Notes: generated by a model from the sequence alone, not told the origin. A stretch of DNA of 64,000 bases from Metridium senile (GCA_949775045.1 OX459095.1:37818809-37882808), one strand, 5' to 3'. Numbered from the stretch's first letter, positions 19,985 through 31,692 are shown. Numbers and translations are program-made.

Positions 19985-21480
19985 GCAGTGCATGAAGATC
20001 AAGACAACTGTGAAAACAAAAGAGCTCTTCTCCATCTGGGAAAACATGGTCATTCGCCTTGACATATGGCACTTTATGAGATGACTTGCTGCGAGTCCAA
20101 TCCATAGTACAGCGTGTTTCTCGGAAGGATTTCCCGGCGCATCTTTCAGTTGAGCAAGAAGACCTTGACTTACTGAAGAGTGTGCCAAGAGATGTGAGCT
20201 AATGAATCAAGGCATTAAAGATCCCTCTCATGGAGCTGTCGTTGTATGAACCACCAAACGAGAAATGGCATTACATTGTCATAGACAGACAAGTGGAACA
20301 GTAACGACAGTCATCATGCTCAATGAACTGCTGATGACGTTTACTGGACCTCAGGGATGTGATACCACTGGAGTACCACTTCTTGACAAACAGCGCATAT
20401 GGGAGATCTGGGATTGTCAACAGAGACACATCGAATGCATCCTAGATCCTGAAGGAGTCCAACTGTACACCCAGACAGGGACCTTATGCAAAGGTTGTGT
20501 ACAACTACCCACGTACAGATGTGCCAGAGGATCAGCTTCTCTCGAGTCATTACATCTGAACATCAACAGATTTATACCAGGTAAAAAAAAAGTATATAAA
20601 AATAAACTTATAATCCAAATACTTATCCCATCTGTATGTGTATTTCATAGGCTCCCTAGCAAGTGATGTAAACTTCAAGTCATACTTACTAGAGGGCTTG
20701 ATGCAATGGAATTCTGACAGAGCTTCGAATGCAGTCTCGGCTGTTGCGAAAGGGCCCAACAACATACTGCAGTCAAAACCAGAGATGTAAACAGACCGAG
20801 TGAGCAAGTACTGGGAAAAGAAGTCAAGGCAGACGTTCCAAATGTTCGCATTTTCACAGGCAAGCAAACTATTGGTCTACAAATGTCTGTTTTTTATTTT
20901 ACTCATGTAATTGTTTTCTTTTTTTAGGTGAATTAATGGGGGTTGAACACCTTTACAGTCAGACCAACAAGGTTTTGGAGGAGAACTGTATAGTGGATGT
21001 AGATGAGACTGTGGAAGAACCACTCTTTGATGTTGATCCTGAACAACTTGAGAATTAAGATGAAGGATTTGTTCACTTCACCGATGAACCCATTCCGGTA
21101 AATCACCAGGTGTTCGCTGAGCCGTGTGGCAGTGAAGTTGTACTATTATTAGTAGTACTCAATCAATTATAACTAATATAATTAATAGTGTGTTTTGGCA
21201 TGTTTCTCTCCAGCATCTGTAAGTGAAAGTACCTCAAATGAATGTTCTGCTGAGGACGTGTCCGATGAATCGCGGAAGGTAGTATATATAAATCTGGTAT
21301 GTGTGCAATGGAAATCACTTTTGTATTCCTACATTGTTACTTTTCTTTGTAGGCCTCTGTTGGGCCTGACAATATTGAAGGGTTTGGACAAGCTCAGGCT
21401 TTAGCAGACTACTTGGCTTCATTGAGAGATGGTTCTATGTTTAATTGCCAAGCCATTGTACAGTAACAGTCAAATGGACC
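19985..21480 (+). pseudogene. Transposase-like gene remnant, copy 2
   Basis: It starts with ENMVIRLDIWHFMR (about 20,040), then MALHCHRQTSGT, FTGPQGCDTTGVPLLDKQRI, GVQLYTQTGTLCKGC and RCARGSASLESLHLNINRF. After a likely intron come SLASDVNFKSYLLEGLMQWN, GELMGVEHLYSQTNKVLEE, an acidic region and PDNIEGFGQAQALADYL. Acceptor-like sites stand before several blocks (TTTCATAG at 20,651, TTTTTTAG at 20,929, CTTTGTAG at 21,353). It retains regions missing in copy 1, and vice versa. In-frame stops show decay. The function is unknown beyond being transposon-like. Confidence 0.55.
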
Positions 21481-21912
21481 AAAATACAGCTTAGCGGTAT
21501 GTTTGAGATAAAAAGACAACATCACGAACATTAATTTTCTAAACATGCTCAAGGTTCTAGCATAGAGTCAAATTACGGTGTTTAAGGCGTTTACCGTAAT
21601 TACGGTACAATTGGCCAATCACAAGTCAGAGTTACGGTCCTCACTTACGGCACTTACGGCTCTAGTAGTTTATTTGGGATGACTTAACCCCTTTTTTTCG
21701 AGTGACTTCGAGCAACTTTGAGTGACCGAAAAAATTAGTTTGAGTGTGTGACTTAATTTATTCAAGTGACTTAATTTATTCAATAGTTTGACGTCACACA
21801 TTGAGTGAATCGGTGAATCAATTTATTCAATCGTCATGGTAACCCAATAACGTAAGCGGGCAAGTCTGAACAAGTCTTTGGTTACACAGAAAAGATATAT
21901 AGAGCGTGAGTT
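21481..21912. other. Intergenic; TTACGG-rich and GAGTGACTT-rich repeats
   Basis: TTACGG or its inverse CCGTAA recurs about eight times at 21,575-21,660. GTGACTTAATTTATTCAA is directly repeated at 21,750-21,785. A TATA-like GATATATAG lies at about 21,894, just upstream of the next ORF. Confidence 0.5.
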
Positions 21913-21951
21913 TTGAAATTATTATTAGCCTTCAACCTTTCCTTCAAGATG

Positions 21952-22500
21952 AATACCTCCAAAGTTCAAGTTGACGAAGTCGAAACTACCGAGCGTGCTT
22001 TCCTACTGAAATTAATATCAAGTATTTTACAACTGTCTCACTGTCATGAAGCCATTTGGAAGTCAATTCAATGTGAAGGATGTCAGTTCAATTGGCCAGG
22101 TCAGAAAGATCATCTGTGTATGATTCTTTCGAACGATGAGGAGGAAGCCTGGCACTTTTACCACGACGAAGCCATTCAAGTCGTAGATTCAAACCGCATC
22201 TAGGATTTAGCTCAAGAGATTTGTCATATGTTACAGTTTGATATACATTCATCGTGGTATGATTACATATCAGAACTTTATAAACTATCAAGAACATCTG
22301 CCTACCTGATATACTATCAAATAGAAAGTTATGCCAAGCCATCGAGTAAGCCTATCCAGAAGATCCTTCAAGTTCTAATCAAAGGAAAACTGAAGATCTA
22401 TGGGAAAAGAAAAACTATCACTAAAGCTTCTTCGATTACCTATCCTGATAAATGTAACAGCAGAGGTGAAGAACGCATGAAAATTAATAACCAACTATAG
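21952..22500 (+). pseudogene. Small Cys-rich ORF split by one stop codon
   Basis: From ATG 21,952 the frame runs 83 codons to a TAG at 22,201-22,203. It continues in the same phase (LAQEICHMLQFDIHSSWYDY) to 22,500, giving about 182 codons in all. The centre has CEGCQFNWPGQKDHLC, a CxxC...HxxC pattern that could bind zinc. I do not recognise the family with certainty; similar compact ORFs with this motif occur in repeat-rich invertebrate genomes. A TATA-like sequence about 55 bp upstream and AATAAAC at 22,554 suggest it was once a complete transcription unit. Confidence 0.45.
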
Positions 22501-22983
22501 AACCCAATGGTTCATTTATATGTACATAATTTATCTACTGTATGTATATCTTCAATAAACTATTTTTAAACATTCATTCTGTCTTTGATTTTCTTCTAGT
22601 TAACATGGGTTTAATTTATTCTAGATTATATTTTCACTTTTTAAGATTTTTAGCTGTTCGCATTGATTTTGGAATACAATTTGATGAAATGGCTATAAAA
22701 TTTCAAACGTTTTCTATTCACGCTGGGGCCGTACCACCCCCTCAGTCAATCTCGTAATCATGGGTCAAAAAATCCAAGATGGCGTTTTTGTTGGGGGCGC
22801 AATGCACCATGGTTGAAAAATCCATTCCTCTAGTGAAATGAGGGCCAATTCTGGCAGCGATTATGGGGCCTGGGAACGAGATATAGTATTGTGGCGGCTG
22901 TTTTGAGAATCACTGAATTACATGCTTTAAAACGATATATTATTCAAGGTAATTAGGGTTATTTTAGAAGGATTCCTCGCCTA
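22501..22983. other. Intergenic interval upstream of a transposase-like gene
   Basis: It contains AATAAAC (22,554) and then no convincing ORF. CCAAGATGGCG at about 22,772 is the kind of motif seen at animal promoters and may belong to the gene that starts at 22,984. Confidence 0.35.
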
Positions 22984-24539
22984 TGATTGGAGCAGTTGAC
23001 TTTGAGGCTAACTCGATTGAGAATAATCCAAAGTAAGTATTTTTGCTTGAATTTTTTTGTGCTTTTGTTATGCTAATTCAAAATCGACAACCATACGATG
23101 GAAGTTTAATATCTAGTCTATGAATATTAATATTTTCACGGTAATTTATTCATTTATGTTAAAACTACTCCATAGGGTATTATATGCTCCTACGACAGCC
23201 CGAACGAAGCCAAAGAAAGAAAGATTCCCGCTTGGTGCTTATGTCAGGGAAAAACATCGACAACAAAAGGAAATTATTGATGAAAAGCTCCAATTGAGCG
23301 ACGAGTTGTCTCTTAAAAAGCAAGAAGTTATACAAAGAAAAGAAGAACTTAACTTACTGAAAAAATCTGTTCATGCCTTAGAGGAAAAGATCCGTAGGAA
23401 GAGAAAGAAAGTATGTATAGTTAAGCGTGTTCTTTTATAATATAAGTAATAGAGCTACATCAAAACATACTGCCTAAGTTCATAACGACCAAAACGTATT
23501 TACAATTAAGTTAATGCTGTCTTATGCTCTCTTTATGGAACTTAATATTACAGTTATTTTCAAATAATTATTTAGTTTAAATCTCATGCAATATTGTATA
23601 TAACTATATTGTACATAAGTTGGATCATGTACAGTTCAGTTTGTTCAGTTACAATTCAGTTTGACTCAGTACAATTTTCCTGTTCTCATTATAGATTTAA
23701 ACATTATTTTATTGTTTATTTTATTGTTTATTCCCTACGTTGCCATTTCTTGATTATATAATTTTGTGTAATCTATAGACTGGAGAGCTTAGAGATGACA
23801 TCAATTTTGAAAGACCATCAAAAACTCCAAGACTTGCCAAAATAACAACCAGCTTGTCCAAAGATGGTGATAAGTTAGCACTGTCCTCAGCCCAGTCATT
23901 AAGGAGAAGGAAGAAAACAATCAATTCCTTGAAAATTATACATGGTGGAACCAAACATATAGATAATAAACCAGTACTAGATGGATTATGGGCCACTCTT
24001 GTTGCTTCTACAACTAAAGATGAATTACAACACTACATTCAAAATTCCACAGTAGTCAACACACACATAATTCCTAAGATTGTAAAGAAAAAAGTAAAAG
24101 AATATGAAAACAGCAAGGCAAATGATGTCAGAAGTATACGGGAACTGTATGAAGGTGGCATCCTGAGCAAAAAACAATATTCCATCAAGCGGAACTGTTC
24201 GGATGTCACAAAGGAAGCAGATGACAACAGCAAAGCAGAATTTATAGCTGGTTGTCAAGTACCTAAGGGCATTTCATATAAAAAACTTATGAAATGCATC
24301 AACAGTATTAACATCGGTGAAGTAAAAAGCCTGGACAATCTAGCTGGTGATGCAGGACCATCCGTGAATGGTGTTTACAGACCACTTCAGCCCTTTCTTC
24401 TGTTGCTTGCAGATTTGTATTTGTTCATTGATAAAAAAACAGCCTTATCTTCACTGGTTTCATGGGAAAACAAATGTATTCTATGTTGCTATTGGGGCGG
24501 ATGGGGCACCTTTTGGTAAAGATAACACTGCAACTGGTA

Positions 24540-24646
<107 letters not shown>

Positions 24647-24744
24647 TGAAATACACTGTATTAATAATATATGTATTAAAATATTGAATACATGTATTAA
24701 AATATATCAACAAATTCAAATAATATTTAGAATAAATTTACTCT

Positions 24745-25530
24745 AAATATTATTTAAATTTATTGATATATTAATAATGTATTCAATATTTTTTTCTGTA
24801 GTCAGGATTCATGCTTGAGATAAATTCAATGACTATAATATACAGAATAAACTAAAATGTCTTTCTGTAACATGGATATTTTCAAAATAAAAGAAAATGT
24901 CAGTTTGGTTTTGAAACATGTATACTAGCACTGTTTTATTTAGATAAATAAATAAATGAACAAAAGAATGAATGAATGAATAAATAAATAACTATTAGTA
25001 AATGTAATTTTGATGGTAACATAAACCATTAATTAAACCATTCATGACCTTGACATAGATGCATATTATTTAAATTTATTGATACATTAATAATGTATTC
25101 ATTCTTTTTTTTCTGTAGTCAGGATTCATGCTTGAGATAAATTCAATGACTAATATACAGAATAAACTAAAATGTCTTTCTGTAACATGGATAATTTCAA
25201 AATAAAAGAAAATGTCAGTTTGGTTTTGAAACATGTATACTAGCACTGGTTTATTTAGATAAATAAATAAATAAATGAGTGAATGAATGGATGCATGAAT
25301 ACATGAATAAATGAATGAATGAATGAAAAAATAAATAAATGAATGAACGAATGAATGGATGGATGCATGAATACATGAATAAATGAATGAATGAATGAAT
25401 AAATAAATGAAAGAATGGATGCATGAATACATGAATAAATGAATGAATGAATGAAAAAATAAATAACTAAATGTAATTTTGATAGTAACATAAACCATTA
25501 GTTAAACCATTAGTTTAAACCATTCAAGAC
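24745..25530. repeat. Tandem duplication with ATGA-type microsatellites, inside intron
   Basis: A block running from the AATAATGTATTCA region through GTCAGGATTCATGCTTGAGA to GACCTTGACATAGATGCAT is present twice (about 24,760-25,065 and 25,080-25,553). Each copy contains a GAATGAATGAAT tract. The second tract is expanded, with an internal higher-order repeat that includes GATGCATGAATACATGAATA. Confidence 0.85.
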
Positions 25531-27294
25531 CTTGACATAGATGCATAGCTCTGTTGATTAATTATACAGTTCATCTATAATCAATAGAAATTCAAATGGG
25601 CAAATAAGTGTGGGTGAATCAGCAGAGGGCAAATTACAGACAGAAATCAATGCTTTTATACCACTCTAAAGTACTAACTGTAAATGTCAGTGTACATTTT
25701 AATTTAACATATGTAAATTCTTAATTTACAAACTAATTTTCCAGTGTATATATTTTATTTATTCATAAATGTGAGAGGAGTACCAAATATATAATTATAT
25801 CTTGATTTTGTAAAAAAAAAAAAATTAAGCAAATTCCTTTTTCACTTTTTCTAGCATATCTTGTGAGTTTCCTTAACCTGTTGCAAAGAGTCCAAAGCTG
25901 CAATGAGAATCATTTGCTATTGGGGGCTGACTGTGAAGAAGACTGTCCATTGTTAAAGCAATATACCAAGTTCTTGGTGGGTGAAATGGAAGCAATCGAG
26001 GGTAAAAAGCTGAAAACCAATAAGGGTAATGAGGTAGTTTTTATTTTCGAGCTAGTTCCATCTGACATGAAATGGGTCTCTTCTATGTCTGGGGAACTTA
26101 ACAATTGTGCAACATACTTCTCACCCTTTGCTAATGTAAGCCAAGAAACGAAAAAAGTAGTAAATGGCAGCATTGGAGGAGCATCAGCTACATGGCAACT
26201 ATGGAAGTACAGTGACAGACTTGATGTAGCAGCAAAAGTGGAGACATACAAAAAAACACTAAAAGATCCAGAAGGCAAACAAAGGTCCCATGTTACTAAG
26301 TATATTGCCAAAAACAAATCAAGGCAGGAATTTGTCCCTCCTCTTGGTAGGTATGTAGATAAGATAAAAGCTGAGCCATTACATAACACAAACAATGCTT
26401 GGCAACACTGGTTCATGATTCTTCTTACCTTGGCTACACATTGTACTGATGATAAACTGATTAAATCTGCCACCAAATTAGACCATCTTCCAAGGTTATC
26501 CCCTCTGATCAAATTTATTGAATGCATCAAGAATGTTGTAAAGTGTGGAAGGCTCTGTAAAAGGTACCGCAGGTGGTTCAATGAGGAAAGAAAAAGTGGA
26601 ACTCAATTTTCCTACAGATTTACTGGCTTAGAGTCAAAAAGGTTTTGCTGGAATTTCACTGCTCCAATCAAAATACTGCTTGACATGCCAGGTGTATCAA
26701 AAGGGTCTTATCTCAAGCTGCACACACTATCATTTCTAGGATTGAAATTGAGAGATGCAATTGCTATATACACACGTGTCAAGATTTCAAATGAAAACCT
26801 ACTTGAACTTGATCACCTGTGTAGATCCTATTTCACTGCTGTTGCTTTGCTGTTAAAGTGTCCTAATCCTACTATATGGACAATTGGCTATGCTATTCCT
26901 TTCCATGCCAAACAGCTGTTCAATACTCTTGGTTATGGTCTTGGTCTGAATTCCATGCAAGGACGAGAGGCAAAGCACATAAAGCTGAAGCAGTATCTTG
27001 CAAATACTTGCAGTAGCAGAAAGCATCAACAGTGGTGGACTGTATTCAGACATGAATATGTCAGTTTGATATGGTTGAGAGAAAAAGATCCTTGTAGTGT
27101 AGTCTATGCAGGCGGCAAGGAAAAAAAATCAGATTCTTACATTCCACTCAGAGTTTCAGAGAAACAAATCAAGTATTGCTATTGTGGTGAAGCTAAAGCA
27201 AATCCTAATGATGAGAAATGTCAGATATGCAGTAGTGATATTATGAAGCTAGTGGAGAAATCAGTGGAAGGGTTAAAGGTAGACACTGCTTTGG

Positions 27295-28735
27295 TGTCTT
27301 ATGTTAATACTTAGGAAATGTTTTGGTCTACTTTTTCATGTAAGACTAAAATAAAAAAAAGTTATTAATATATATTTTAAGTATATTTTCAATAGAGTAC
27401 AAGCACTAAAAGCATGCAACACTTTGCACTATTTGCTAAAAATTTAGTGCTAATTAAACAATAGAATTAGCATAATTTACCAGTATTTAGTGGTATTTAT
27501 GTTGCACAATTTTAGTGTTTGTACCCTATAGTTTTAGAGTGTAAATAATAATATCCAAACATCCTCTGGCTGTGATTTAATTGTCTTTATTTAACTATCT
27601 GCAATACATTTTGTGTACAGTTGTATTTCAAGTTATTAATACAATTTATCCAAATAACTCTTGGATTTCTTTAAAACATTTGTACACTGTAAAGGGCTTT
27701 TAACAAATCAAAGTCAGTTTTCTATGGGTCTGTACTGTAATCGACAATCAAAATTACGTCACAAATGATCAAAACTCAAGTGGACCACGAGCGCAGCGAG
27801 GGGTTTCACTGCAAAGTTTTGATCATTTGTGACGTAATTTTGATTGTCGATTACAGTACAGACCCATAGAAAACTGACTTCGATTCGTTTTTTACCATCA
27901 ATAAGCGAAAAACAACTAAAAAAAGTTTGAAGAAAACCGTTTTATCCGCTCGCGCATGGATGTTGTGAGCACAAGCAGGTCTGGACTGTAATCGACAATG
28001 GCTCTCAGCCAATCAGCGCGCGAGAAATTTACAAGTTATGGTTAAATTTAGAAGTGAAATGACAACTTTTAATATAGAATCAAGTAATAAAATCAACATT
28101 GAACAGTAAAAACCTTTTGTTTTTCTCTTTTTAAGCAACCATTGTCTTATGTTAATACTTATGAAATGTTGTGTTCTGCTCTTTCATATAAAGTGAAATA
28201 AAGCATGTTACGCTTAAGTGTGTTTCACAGGTTTATGAAAACCACTCTAAGACTAAAATCAAAAAGACAAAATTGTTATATCTTTTAAGTATGGACTGTC
28301 ATTTTAAGTATGTTTTCAATAGAGTACAAACACTAAAAGCATACAACACCTTGCACTATTTACTAAAAAAACGGTGCTAATTAGACAATACAATTAGCAT
28401 AAGTTACCAGTATTTAGTGGTATCCAGCCTCCCGGGTGGTATTTATGTTGTTTAGTGTTTGTACTCTATAGAGTGGTTTTCATTAACCCATGAAACAAAG
28501 TGTATTAGGGAAAGAGTAACAAAGTGTATCAATGTGTAATAATCCTGGGAGCCCTGTTTATTTAATTATCTTCAATACATTTTTGTACAGTTGTATTTCA
28601 AGGTATTATTAAAATTTGTAAACTGTAAAAAGGCTTTTTAGAAGTGAACTGACAGCTTTTATTATAGAATCAAGTAATAAAATCAACAGTGAACAGTAAA
28701 AACTTTTTTTTCTTTTTAAGCAACTATAAAAAAAC
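27295..28735. repeat. Direct duplication of the transposase-like gene's 3' end and flank
   Basis: The end of the coding region and downstream sequence (from TTATGTTAATACTTA at about 27,298) recur from about 28,148. They continue through AATAGAGTACAA, CAATTAGCATAA and GTACAGTTGTATTTCAAG, and the later part ends twice with ATAGAATCAAGTAATAAAAT. Copy A contains a palindromic MITE. Copy B contains a GTTTCACAGGTTTATGAAAA insertion and a matching GAGTGGTTTTCATTAACCC end, the repeat family also seen near 10.2 kb. Confidence 0.8.
27706..27885. mobile_element. Palindromic MITE, about 180 bp
   Basis: Arms of about 71 bp are almost perfect inverted copies. They start AATCAAAGTCAGTTTTCT and include TAATCGACAATCAAAATTAC and GTCACAAATGATCAAAACT. 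They surround a 38-base GC-richer loop. A related half-fragment (GGACTGTAATCGACAATGG) follows at about 27,985. No coding capacity. Confidence 0.85.
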
Positions 28736-29186
28736 TTAATATTTAAATCTCTCACTGACAATACATTGGATATAGAGTGAATTTCAAATACATTGAATAT
28801 AGTTCATATCTCTGTGAAATGCAATTAAAATAGCTACTGCCTCATAGTATGTATTTATTGAATATTAGTCACTATCACTCAGTTGGATAGATTTAGTAAC
28901 ACCAAATACTCATGACAATACATGTAGAAAAAGTAATATCTGTCTATTGCCTTAAACATTGGGTTTCTCTCGGTTATTGTTACTATATATAAAGCTGTTC
29001 CAGCAGAGTGATAGTGACTATGTAGTAATTATTTAGGTTATATTTCACATGTTTCTAAATATCAATTTCTATTGTCATACTGCTGTGTATCAAACCAAGT
29101 CAGTCTGATTTCTCTCTATACATAACAAATACCTGTATATAAGAACCAATGTAGACTGCATGACCTTGGATAATAGTGAACTGTTC
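28736..29186. other. Intergenic with a small inverted repeat
   Basis: TAGTCACTATCACTCAGTTGG at 28,866 returns inverted, with four mismatches, at 29,000-29,020. The 155-bp interval could be another MITE. Nothing else is recognised. Confidence 0.45.
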
Positions 29187-29846
29187 CTAATGCTGTGGAA
29201 TATCATTTTCATTCCAATAGCCATAATGGAAATGAACCGACAACACTTCTTTGTTTTTATAAAATGTTAATTTAAATGGCATGTCCACTGATACAATAAC
29301 CTCACATCTTTCAGGTGAAACTGATGGTTTAGCATATTTTACCAGGAGTTGGTCTTTTGCACATACGGTACCTTCGAGATTTAGCTTGTCAAACATAAAA
29401 ACAGCTTTCTTCTTGTCAGTGAAGTTAACATTAATGCAAGCGTCGGTTTCCTTGTAAATATGTCCAAAGTTATTTCGGCTAATTATACGCTTGGATATCA
29501 CACTAAAAACCTCAATGGGGACATCCATTGTAAAATCTCCCATCCAAGGCGATGCTGTGTTTGGAGTGGAGCGAAGTCGGCTAATAATCTTGCTATGAAT
29601 TTTAGCCAGGCATCGACAGACCATCCCCTTTGTTTCAACAAGCTGTTGTACATCCTTGTACCGCGACTTAGACTTATATTTATCCTCTAGAACATCCACA
29701 CTTCGTTCGATCTCCCGAAAGAAAGATGAAATGTCAGTTAAAGAAGTTGAATCTTCCGTTTTAGACAAGTAGTTAGACTTCGTTCTTGCAATAAATCTCT
29801 TAAACACGCCACTTGGCGGCTCATCTCGGAATAGTTGTGCCGCCAT
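29187..29846 (-). CDS. Hypothetical intronless protein, 219 aa
   Basis: I chose the internal ATG at 29,846 because its context AAAATGGCGGC matches a typical strong animal start; the frame is open 19 codons further upstream. The product is basic at the N-terminus (PPSGVFKRFIARTKSNYLSK) and helical with many charged residues in the middle (FFREIERSVDVLEDKYKSKS). It has a beta-rich C-terminal half ending HFHYGYWNENDIPQH. No signal peptide, membrane segment or familiar catalytic motif is seen. Intact coding in a region where nearly every other frame is broken suggests a recently active gene or retrogene. I do not recognise the family. Confidence 0.5.
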   Translation of the reverse strand: MAAQLFRDEPPSGVFKRFIARTKSNYLSKTEDSTSLTDISSFFREIERSVDVLEDKYKSKSRYKDVQQLVETKGMVCRCLAKIHSKIISRLRSTPNTASPWMGDFTMDVPIEVFSVISKRIISRNNFGHIYKETDACINVNFTDKKKAVFMFDKLNLEGTVCAKDQLLVKYAKPSVSPERCEVIVSVDMPFKLTFYKNKEVLSVHFHYGYWNENDIPQH

Positions 29847-29903
29847 TTTGAATTCTACCCATGAAGCTACGCGCGCCCCCAATGATCGATTATGAGGGGT
29901 CAT

Positions 29904-30244
29904 TCGCCCCAGCGTGATTAATCGAGTAAGTGAATTAAAACAAATATATGACTATGGAAAAATGAGAGGTCATGTGGGTAGAACACTAACCTTTTTCCGA
30001 TTTATGGCAGAATTACAACTAACCGAGAAAGAATGGAACGAGATTTATACTTTTCTTTGAGATAAAAGCCAAACATATCTCATTCGAACTTCATTTCATT
30101 TTACGCATCGTAAAGTTAACATGGGTTGTTTACCTGCCTCCTTTCAACTAACTCTACAACAGTTGTTTACCAAAACCCGTTGCATCTTTGCTTGTTGTGG
30201 TGGTCAAATAAGTTTTCAAAATTCTGAATTCTGCGATGGAAAAG
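29904..30244. other. Spacer upstream of the integrase remnant
   Basis: No supported gene. An open frame at 30,121-30,342 begins in this spacer but shares no familiar motif and overlaps the integrase remnant in another phase. Confidence 0.4.
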
Positions 30245-30936
30245 ATTCCAAACAACATTTACTACAACCTACAAAGCGTAGGAAGTTTTTCTGGACCAGG
30301 GGCACAAGAAGATCACACGTAAACAAGTCAAAGAATGGATGAAAAAAACAAGAAACCTACACTCTACACTGGCCGGCCATTCGTAAGTTTTACGAAAAAT
30401 AGAGTGATTGTTGGTAGAAAAGATGATCAATTTCAGCCGATCTTGTAGACCTGAGCTCATTGAGTAAATTCAACAAGGGCTACCATTATCTCTTGACCGT
30501 CATTGATATTCTTTCAAAAAAAGGTTTTGCTAATCCACAGAAAACCAAGTCAGGTGAAGAACTCACAAAAGCGTTAATGAAACTATTCAAGACAGGAAGG
30601 ATTCCCTCTAAGCTACAATCTGACCACGGATTAGAATTTCTTAATCTCAAAGTTCAAAGTTATTTGAAGAAAAAGAAAGTTCATTTCTTTGCTACAAATA
30701 GTGAAACCAAAGCCTCAGTTGTTGAACGATTTAATCGCACACTCAAAAATAAAATGTTCCGTTACTTCACTTTTAAAAACACTTGGATCTGCATTAAGGT
30801 GTTACCACAACTTCTCAAGTCCTATAACAACAGTTTTCACAGAAGTATTCAGATGAAACCGAGCCAGGTCAATAAAAGAAATGAAGCTATAGTATGGAAA
30901 ACTGTCTATGGTAAATCAAGGAAGGTAATAAAGTAA
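30245..30936 (+). pseudogene. Maverick/Polinton-type integrase fragment
   Basis: The upstream part is in broken phases: IYYNLQSVGSFSGPG, KKQETYTLHWPAIRKFYEK and NRVIVGRKDDQFQ. From about 30,427 to 30,936 one frame is open and carries the rve core. It has ADLVDLSSLSKFNKGYHYLL (first Asp), QSDHGLEF (second Asp) and KASVVERFNRTLK (Glu), then NNSFHRSIQMKPSQVN. All three catalytic residues are present. The YTLH...R block before the core and the NKGY..LL.VID run are typical of Polinton/Maverick-related integrases. The open part begins with no ATG, so it is a fragment. It sits 115 bp left of the tandem array and could mark the element from which the array arose. Confidence 0.7.
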
Positions 30937-30964
30937 GGAAAAAATAAAGTAATTAAAAACTTAC

Positions 30965-31024
30965 TAAATCTGTTTCCCAGTCGAACCATGTCTCAAAGAA
31001 TCCAGCTGGAATATCGTCACAGTC
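30965..31024 (-). other. Orphan internal exon, minus strand
   Basis: A 60-base minus-strand segment encodes DCDDIPAGFFETWFDWETDL. It is bounded by TTACTAG on its 5' side (acceptor-like) and GTAAGT on its 3' side (perfect donor), and is phase 0. It occupies the place where the array units have their minus-strand start exon, and both share the pattern D-C-D followed by aromatic or acidic residues. I infer that it is an exon of the ancestral or neighbouring minus-strand gene. It is absent from every later unit. Confidence 0.45.
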
Positions 31025-31158
31025 CTAGTAAGACAATAGTTCATTATTAAACAAACATTTATTTGTTGTTGAAAGAGAAAGACCGGGGGAAAAATGGATA
31101 TAAAAAGAAGCTAAATTATGATTTATAAAATCGATTTGTTAGATTATCTGCAACAAAC

Positions 31159-31692
31159 GTGGTTCTGGAACTATTTTTAAACAACTCGATTATTAATGAA
31201 GAAGGCCGTCGCCACGTAGAGGAACGACATATCCAATATAAACCAGACAAATCAAGGTTTAGTATTCCAAGAGACAGAATTTTCCAATTAATATGGGAGG
31301 CGATTCTAGAAGCCCGAGAAGATAATTACAAATTACTAATAGATAATAAAGAGGGATATGATGGTTACATCGATAAAGTGGTGCTGAGGAAAGAGTTCGA
31401 CTATGTAATAGGAACTGCAATTGGTGCAAAAAGAGAAGTTAAAGCAATGATAGTCGTGATAACAAGATCGAAGTTAAAAGCAGCATACCCCATTTGGGAG
31501 CGACTTGGTCCAAAAGGTAAAATTAAAGATGATCAAGAAGAAGAAGAAGGATTAGACGATGAAGGATATTATATGGATACAGGTAGATATGAAGACGAAG
31601 AATTAGTAGAAGAAGAAGTAGACGATGAGGTGTATGGAACAAGTATTTATTTTGACGTAAAAGAAAATTCATTTGAAGAACTTTGGGGTTAA
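31159..31692 (+). CDS. Array ORF copy 1 (177 codons, start codon lost)
   Basis: The position of the ATG in every other copy reads GTG here (ACGTGG instead of ACATGG), and no nearby in-frame ATG replaces it. The rest is open. Description of the protein: residues 1-112 are a globular-looking basic-neutral domain with RRHVEERHI (His19, His24), KSRF (32-34), FDYVIGT (80-86), VVITRS (99-104) and AAYPI (108-112). A Pro/Gly hinge follows, and then a very acidic tail, residues 124-177, ending SFEELWG. No signal peptide or membrane helix. Variant state: E4 N8 F34 D39 A48 G85 G131 N170. As the outermost copy it may be a decaying edge unit. Confidence 0.6.
   Translation: MVLELFLNNSIINEEGRRHVEERHIQYKPDKSRFSIPRDRIFQLIWEAILEAREDNYKLLIDNKEGYDGYIDKVVLRKEFDYVIGTAIGAKREVKAMIVVITRSKLKAAYPIWERLGPKGKIKDDQEEEEGLDDEGYYMDTGRYEDEELVEEEVDDEVYGTSIYFDVKENSFEELWG

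Noticed and set aside
25076..25498. ORFs with FIHSFIH repeats
   Set aside because: Low-complexity translation of the GAATGAAT and GATGCATGAATA tracts.
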